A stretch of DNA of 11,475 nucleotides from Candidatus Poribacteria bacterium (GTDB taxonomy: Bacteria > Poribacteria > DTPJ01 > WJIO01). The translations under genes were made by a program, and so were the position numbers. Below the pieces are notes generated by a model, which had not been told where the DNA came from, ran no database searches, and saw only the letters and a list, made by a program, of their open reading frames with translations. Positions 7,877 to 11,475 of the stretch are shown piece after piece. The stretch spans positions 1 through 11,475 of the forward strand of contig WJIO01000399.1 in NCBI GenBank assembly GCA_014730235.1, read 5' to 3'. Positions within the stretch are counted from its first letter, which is position 1, and the number at the start of each line of letters is the position of its first letter.

Positions 7877-8911
7877 ATGGTCAGGGTTTTAATAATTGAT
7901 GATTCAGCGGTTACAAGACACATACTCGCTGCTGAAATTTCCAGGGATCCTGAGATAAAAGTTGTGGGTATGGCGGCAGACGCATATGAAGGCAGGGATA
8001 AAATAATCGAGTTATCCCCGGATGTTGTAACTCTGGATATTGAAATGCCGGGAATAGATGGTATGACATTTTTAAGGAAGATTATGCAGTATCATCCGAT
8101 GCCGGTTATTATCGTGTCATCTCTGATATCCCAGAATCAAAAATTAGCTGAGGAAGCTATAAAAAATGGCGCAACGGCTTTTGTAAGTAAACCAAATAAA
8201 GAAAAAAATCTCAAAGAGATTTCAAAGGAACTTACCAGCAAAATTAAAACAGCATCCCGGATTAATTACAATGATTTACCAATCAGTAAACCCGGAAATT
8301 TTAAAGGCAGTCATAATTTCTCCAATAATAAAACCTCGGATAAGATTATAGCTATAGGTGCATCTACAGGTGGAACGCAAGCTATAACATCTATGCTGCA
8401 TCAATTACCCGTAAACATCCCCGGGATTTTAATTGTCCAGCATATGCCGGAGAATTTTACAGCAAATTTCGCTGAAAGATTGGATTCTGAATGTAAAGTA
8501 AAAGTAAGAGAGGCAAAAAACGGTGATTTAGTGACTCCCGGTAAAGTTCTGATTGCACCTGGTAACAAGCATATGATAATTCGCAAAAACTATAATACTA
8601 ATAATTACTATGCTATAATAAAAGATGGTCCACCCATAAAACATCATCGCCCATCTGTTGATGTGCTTTTCAAATCAGTTGCCTTAACAGCAGGTAATAA
8701 CGCAGTAGGTATTCTGATGACAGGTATGGGGAATGATGGTGCAGAAGGTTTACTTAATATGAAACAAAATGGGGCAATAACAATTGCTCAGGATGAAAAA
8801 AGCAGCGTTGTGTTTGGAATGCCTAAAGAAGCAATAAAGTTAGATGCTGTTAACCATGTAATGAATTTAAACAAAATACCAGAATTTTTGATCAGTCAAT
8901 TCAATAAGTAA
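7877..8911 (+). CDS. cheB: Chemotaxis protein-glutamate methylesterase/deamidase CheB
   Basis: CheB removes methyl groups from receptors after CheA phosphorylates its receiver domain. From the ATG at 7877 the protein has 344 residues: a receiver domain at 1-120 with acidic D8 and D9 and phospho-acceptor D54 in TLDIEMPG; a linker at about 125-150; and a methylesterase domain with Ser163 (GASTGG), His189 (QHMPENF) and Asp287 (GMGNDG), matching the E. coli triad S164, H190, D286. A TTG at 7871 would add two residues. AGGGGGAG at 7859-7866 is four bases before that TTG and ten before the ATG, so spacing does not decide; the ATG was chosen because CheB proteins usually begin 'MxRVLxxDDSA'. It is the last gene of the operon, 28-34 bp after cheD and upstream of a clear terminator. 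It looks fully active. Confidence 0.95.
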   Translation: MVRVLIIDDSAVTRHILAAEISRDPEIKVVGMAADAYEGRDKIIELSPDVVTLDIEMPGIDGMTFLRKIMQYHPMPVIIVSSLISQNQKLAEEAIKNGATAFVSKPNKEKNLKEISKELTSKIKTASRINYNDLPISKPGNFKGSHNFSNNKTSDKIIAIGASTGGTQAITSMLHQLPVNIPGILIVQHMPENFTANFAERLDSECKVKVREAKNGDLVTPGKVLIAPGNKHMIIRKNYNTNNYYAIIKDGPPIKHHRPSVDVLFKSVALTAGNNAVGILMTGMGNDGAEGLLNMKQNGAITIAQDEKSSVVFGMPKEAIKLDAVNHVMNLNKIPEFLISQFNK

Positions 8912-8984
8912 AATCATTCTGCTTATTTACTATAGTCAATCCAGAAGAACCATTTATTTTAAAATTACAAATATATGCTTTGAT

Positions 8985-9030
8985 AAAGCCGAAGGTGTAT
9001 CGGCACCAACGGCTTTTTATTTTCATTTTT
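8985..9030 (+). terminator. Rho-independent terminator after cheB
   Basis: AAAGCCG at 8985-8991 pairs with CGGCTTT at 9010-9016. Inside it GGTG at 8994-8997 pairs with CACC at 9004-9007, separated from the outer stem by a symmetric AA/AA internal loop and closed by the loop TATCGG. A T-rich run follows (TTTTTATTTTCATTTTTTATT). The hairpin begins about 75 bp after the cheB stop and marks the end of the che transcript. Confidence 0.9.
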
Positions 9031-9123
9031 TATTAAACTTCTGGTATCTCCTAAGACATATACAACATAATTAAAAGTATAGGAGCGAAAAACCCACTTC
9101 ATCTATAGCTTTTTACTAGTATC

Positions 9124-9303
9124 TCAATTATCATCCGAATTAATAACGATTATTTCCCCTCTCATCTGCGTTGGATGCAATTCACAAATATAGTCATAAG
9201 TGCCTGTAGTCTCAAAAGTATGTATGAATGTTTCTCCTGTATTTAAGTTATCGGAATCAAAAATACCGTTGTTTGAGGTAACAGTATGTGTTACATCACC
9301 AAA
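9124..9303 (-). pseudogene. Remnant of a cupredoxin (plastocyanin-like) gene, 5' part lost or frameshifted
   Basis: Read leftward, about 59 codons encode the C-terminal half of a type-1 copper protein: 'DVTHTVTSNNGIFDSDNL', then 'GETFIHTFETTGTYDYIC', then ELHPTQMRGEIIVINSDDN and a TGA at 9124-9126. The copper ligands expected of a plastocyanin are visible: His in HTV (codon 9286-9288), Cys (9184-9186), His (9175-9177) and Met (9163-9165), in the order C-x2-H-x4-M. Just upstream the frame is closed by TAA at 9304-9306, with no start codon between that stop and the copper domain. Weakly plausible 'YSVQVYA' and 'VIW' segments lie upstream in and out of frame, as if bases were lost near the first strands. 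No signal peptide can be found. It is therefore a decayed exported electron-transfer or copper protein gene; a sequencing indel is an alternative. Confidence 0.75.
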
Positions 9304-9383
9304 TTACGCATATACCTGCACTGAATATCAGTTGATAACATATGAACGCGATAAAAGGAGAGAGTTATTTCATAATCTGATTT

Positions 9384-11315
9384 TTAACCTAAATCAGAGG
9401 CATTTTCAGGTTTCATATCGGGTTCCCATGGTTCTATTAGCTTCAGCTTATTCTCCATGGCATCCATAATATCCGGTAGATCGAACATCTTCAGTATCCC
9501 TTTAGGAAAGAAGGCCGAGGGCCATGATACCAGTGGAGTCTTTCCCCATTCAGTATATGAAGCCGGACAATTTTTAACTGTTACTGATACCACATGATCA
9601 TGCAATAATCCTACAAATAACGCTAGAATTGCTCCTTGACCCCTGCCATAAAATTTTATTTCTTTAGCTCCTTCGTTTATCATCAAATCCATGGTAGAAA
9701 GCACATCATGAATACGCCTTCCCATGTAGCTTTCATCCAGCAGAAGGCCGAAACCATGAAACATGTAATCCATACCGTAGGGCTGGAAGAAGCTACCGGC
9801 TGATTCTGGTAAAGATTCACCCAATCCCCGCACATCCAGTATATAAAGTGGATCTTCAATGGATGCTATCATAGGCTCACTGATTATATCATCCTCAGAT
9901 GATACATGAGGAAGGTAAAGGTTTACCACATCCTCAACATCAAGAGTTCCTGCATGAGGTGTTGTCATGCGCTTTTTCAATATGACCTTGATATTATCCT
10001 CAGTTTCAATGGCATAACGAGCGTATGTTTTGTTTTCAATGCGTGCAGGCCTGAGAACGCTGTAATATGGCACAGTTCTTTTATCAGATACCTTGAACAG
10101 TTTCATAACAGCTTTTTTCAGGGGTTCGACATCCAGGGATTTCCTTTTATCCGCCAGCCTGTCAGCTTCTTTCGAGATCATCTCATAAATTGGCGTTGCT
10201 CCGGCTTTTACCACGTCCCCTTCCGGGGTGGCAAAAAGCTCTTTTGGTTCCAGTATTTCCGTTTCGGGAACTTTTACCACTTCCTGGCCTGTATGCTTTG
10301 CGAAGAAATCTACCATTGCTTCCTGGTTGTGGATGGAATAACCATGACCCTGTGGGCCAATAAACAGGGCTACGTTGTCCTCTGGCGCGCCTAATATGGA
10401 ATAAAACCGGCGAAGTTCCTCATAACCTTCTTTTAATCCTCGTCTGTCGAAGTAATCGTAAGTTTGTCCCAGAAGTATTGCAGGTTTCGGGGCCCTGGCT
10501 ATCATGAAATCTATCATTTCAAATCCTGCACCTATTAAACCGGGAGGGTACTGTTCATTGTCCTGAGGGAGTTCATTTTCCAGATTGTTCTGGAACATTG
10601 TCACAAAGCAACTGGGCGCGGCCATTGCAAAACGGTCTTCCAGTCCCCAAATCCATGTGGACATGGTTCCGCCGCCGGAGTTGCCTGTAACACCAATTTT
10701 ATCAGGATCAACTTCCGGTCTGGTCAACAGATAATCTAATGCCCGGATACCATCCCAGGCCCGCCACATTCCAAAAAATTGACCCAGCAGTTCCAATTGT
10801 TTGCCCATCATGTTATGAGCAGGACAGCAACTGTTTACCGCGCTTCGCTTCTCCAGCGCGCTGTATTGATCCCTCTCACCTTGATTAAATGGATCATAGA
10901 TAAGGACTACAAATCCCGAATGAACCAGACGTTGACAGAATCCCTGATACAGATCGCAGGCTTTACCTTCCATGCTGTGACCACATGTTCCCACAACTCC
11001 CGGAGCTTTGCCTTTAATATTATCTGGAATATACAGGTTAGCTGTTACCAGACATCCGGGTCGGCTTTCAAAGGTGAGTTTCTCAATTCGATAGCCTGTT
11101 TTTTGAATAAAACCAACGATTTTGGGATTTAAAACCGTCTTTCTAGGTCTGGGGGAAAAGGCCTTGTTAATAGCTTTTTTTACTGCCTCTTGATAGGCCA
11201 GGGCATTTTTCTTTGTCCTGATATTTTTTAATATTTCCCTGCGCATTTCGTTGCTTTTGCGCACTTTTGAAACGTAGTAATCGTGAACCATATGCTGATA
11301 AGGACTATTACTCAT
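9384..11315 (-). CDS. Large two-part alpha/beta hydrolase, acetyl-xylan-esterase/dienelactone-hydrolase-like
   Basis: The 643-residue protein has no signal peptide or membrane segment and is probably cytoplasmic. Residues about 60-345 form an alpha/beta hydrolase domain: 'GYRIEKLTFESRPG', 'GTCGHSMEGK', 'IYDPFNQGERDQY', the nucleophile elbow GVTGNSGGGT with Ser213, an acidic candidate in DYFDRRG (Asp287 or Asp290), and His324 in GPQGHGYS. A complete Ser-Asp-His triad is therefore visible. Residues about 430-620 look like a second hydrolase half (YILDVRGLGES, then FYGRGQGA), but its elbow has Gly559 where Ser belongs, so it is probably non-catalytic. Ester hydrolysis, perhaps of acylated sugars, is the likely chemistry; the substrate is unknown. 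The start is preceded by AAAGGA ten bases upstream. An mtnA-like gene ends 23 bp upstream, suggesting one operon. The gene looks somewhat GC-richer than the che genes in the lines sampled. Confidence 0.85.
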   Translation of the reverse strand: MSNSPYQHMVHDYYVSKVRKSNEMRREILKNIRTKKNALAYQEAVKKAINKAFSPRPRKTVLNPKIVGFIQKTGYRIEKLTFESRPGCLVTANLYIPDNIKGKAPGVVGTCGHSMEGKACDLYQGFCQRLVHSGFVVLIYDPFNQGERDQYSALEKRSAVNSCCPAHNMMGKQLELLGQFFGMWRAWDGIRALDYLLTRPEVDPDKIGVTGNSGGGTMSTWIWGLEDRFAMAAPSCFVTMFQNNLENELPQDNEQYPPGLIGAGFEMIDFMIARAPKPAILLGQTYDYFDRRGLKEGYEELRRFYSILGAPEDNVALFIGPQGHGYSIHNQEAMVDFFAKHTGQEVVKVPETEILEPKELFATPEGDVVKAGATPIYEMISKEADRLADKRKSLDVEPLKKAVMKLFKVSDKRTVPYYSVLRPARIENKTYARYAIETEDNIKVILKKRMTTPHAGTLDVEDVVNLYLPHVSSEDDIISEPMIASIEDPLYILDVRGLGESLPESAGSFFQPYGMDYMFHGFGLLLDESYMGRRIHDVLSTMDLMINEGAKEIKFYGRGQGAILALFVGLLHDHVVSVTVKNCPASYTEWGKTPLVSWPSAFFPKGILKMFDLPDIMDAMENKLKLIEPWEPDMKPENASDLG

Positions 11316-11338
11316 AGCTTTACCATCCTTTATAAGAT

Positions 11339-11475
<137 letters not shown>

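Larger units (their letters stand above)
8912..9383. other. Intergenic region between cheB and the hydrolase gene
   Basis: The 472 bp contain the che terminator and a leftward cupredoxin remnant. The parts at 9031-9123 and 9304-9383 are AT-rich and show no convincing gene or RNA. A seven-base hairpin (CTGATTT at 9377-9383 with AAATCAG at 9391-9397) spans the stop codon of the hydrolase gene but has no T-tract on the leftward side. Confidence 0.5.

Noticed and set aside
9377-9397. Seven-base hairpin over the hydrolase stop codon as a leftward terminator
   Set aside because: The leftward downstream sequence (ATTATGAAATAAC) has no T-tract and the stem is AT-rich, so terminator function is not supported.
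9200-9469. Open reading frame of 89 codons on the + strand
   Set aside because: It is antisense to the cupredoxin remnant and the hydrolase 3' end, has no ribosome binding site, and shows no protein-like pattern of its own.
9906-10394. Open reading frame of 162 codons on the + strand inside the hydrolase gene
   Set aside because: It mirrors the hydrolase codons on the opposite strand, with a Cys-, Phe- and His-rich composition typical of antisense frames. The hydrolase reading is clearly the real one.

Overview
The window is AT-rich bacterial DNA with short intergenic gaps and Shine-Dalgarno-type starts. Its core is a complete chemosensory cassette on the + strand (1973-8911): cheA, cheW, a transmembrane receptor gene (mcp), cheR, cheD and cheB. 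Directly upstream, probably in the same transcript, is a gene for an unrecognised acidic lipoprotein (1100-1945). A strong intrinsic terminator follows cheB. The organism cannot be named securely. The LamG-domain exoprotein with a 'GKLTSTWGSIK'-type tail and the long two-part alpha/beta hydrolase resemble, from memory, proteins of uncultured phyla such as Poribacteria or Latescibacteria. The Che proteins resemble those of Deltaproteobacteria and related groups. This placement is low confidence.

Layout. 1-80: short non-coding stretch with a 12-bp palindrome. 81-872 (-): secreted LamG/concanavalin-like protein. 873-1099: divergent intergenic region with a near-perfect 25-bp dyad (988-1012) and a possible -10 box. 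1100-1945 (+): predicted lipoprotein. 1973-8911 (+): che genes, with gaps of 0-28 bp and a TAATG overlap between mcp and cheR. 8985-9016 plus T-tract: terminator. 9124-9303 (-): startless remnant of a cupredoxin (plastocyanin-like) gene. 9384-11315 (-): 643-residue cytoplasmic alpha/beta hydrolase with one intact and one degenerate hydrolase half. 11339-11475 (-): 3' end of an MtnA-like isomerase gene lying 23 bp upstream of the hydrolase gene and probably co-transcribed with it.

How it works together. The membrane receptor (Cache-type sensor, no recognisable HAMP) would signal through CheW to the kinase CheA. CheR methylates the receptor, CheB demethylates it, and CheD deamidates it. There is no cheY, cheC, cheX, cheZ or flagellar gene in the window, so the output regulator must lie elsewhere or the pathway may control something other than flagella. 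The CheA has an unassigned helical N-terminal domain ahead of its HPt domain and lacks P2. The most unusual elements are the lipoprotein leading the che operon, the CheA N-terminal domain, the dyad between the two exported-protein genes, the broken cupredoxin gene, and the hydrolase-mtnA pair.
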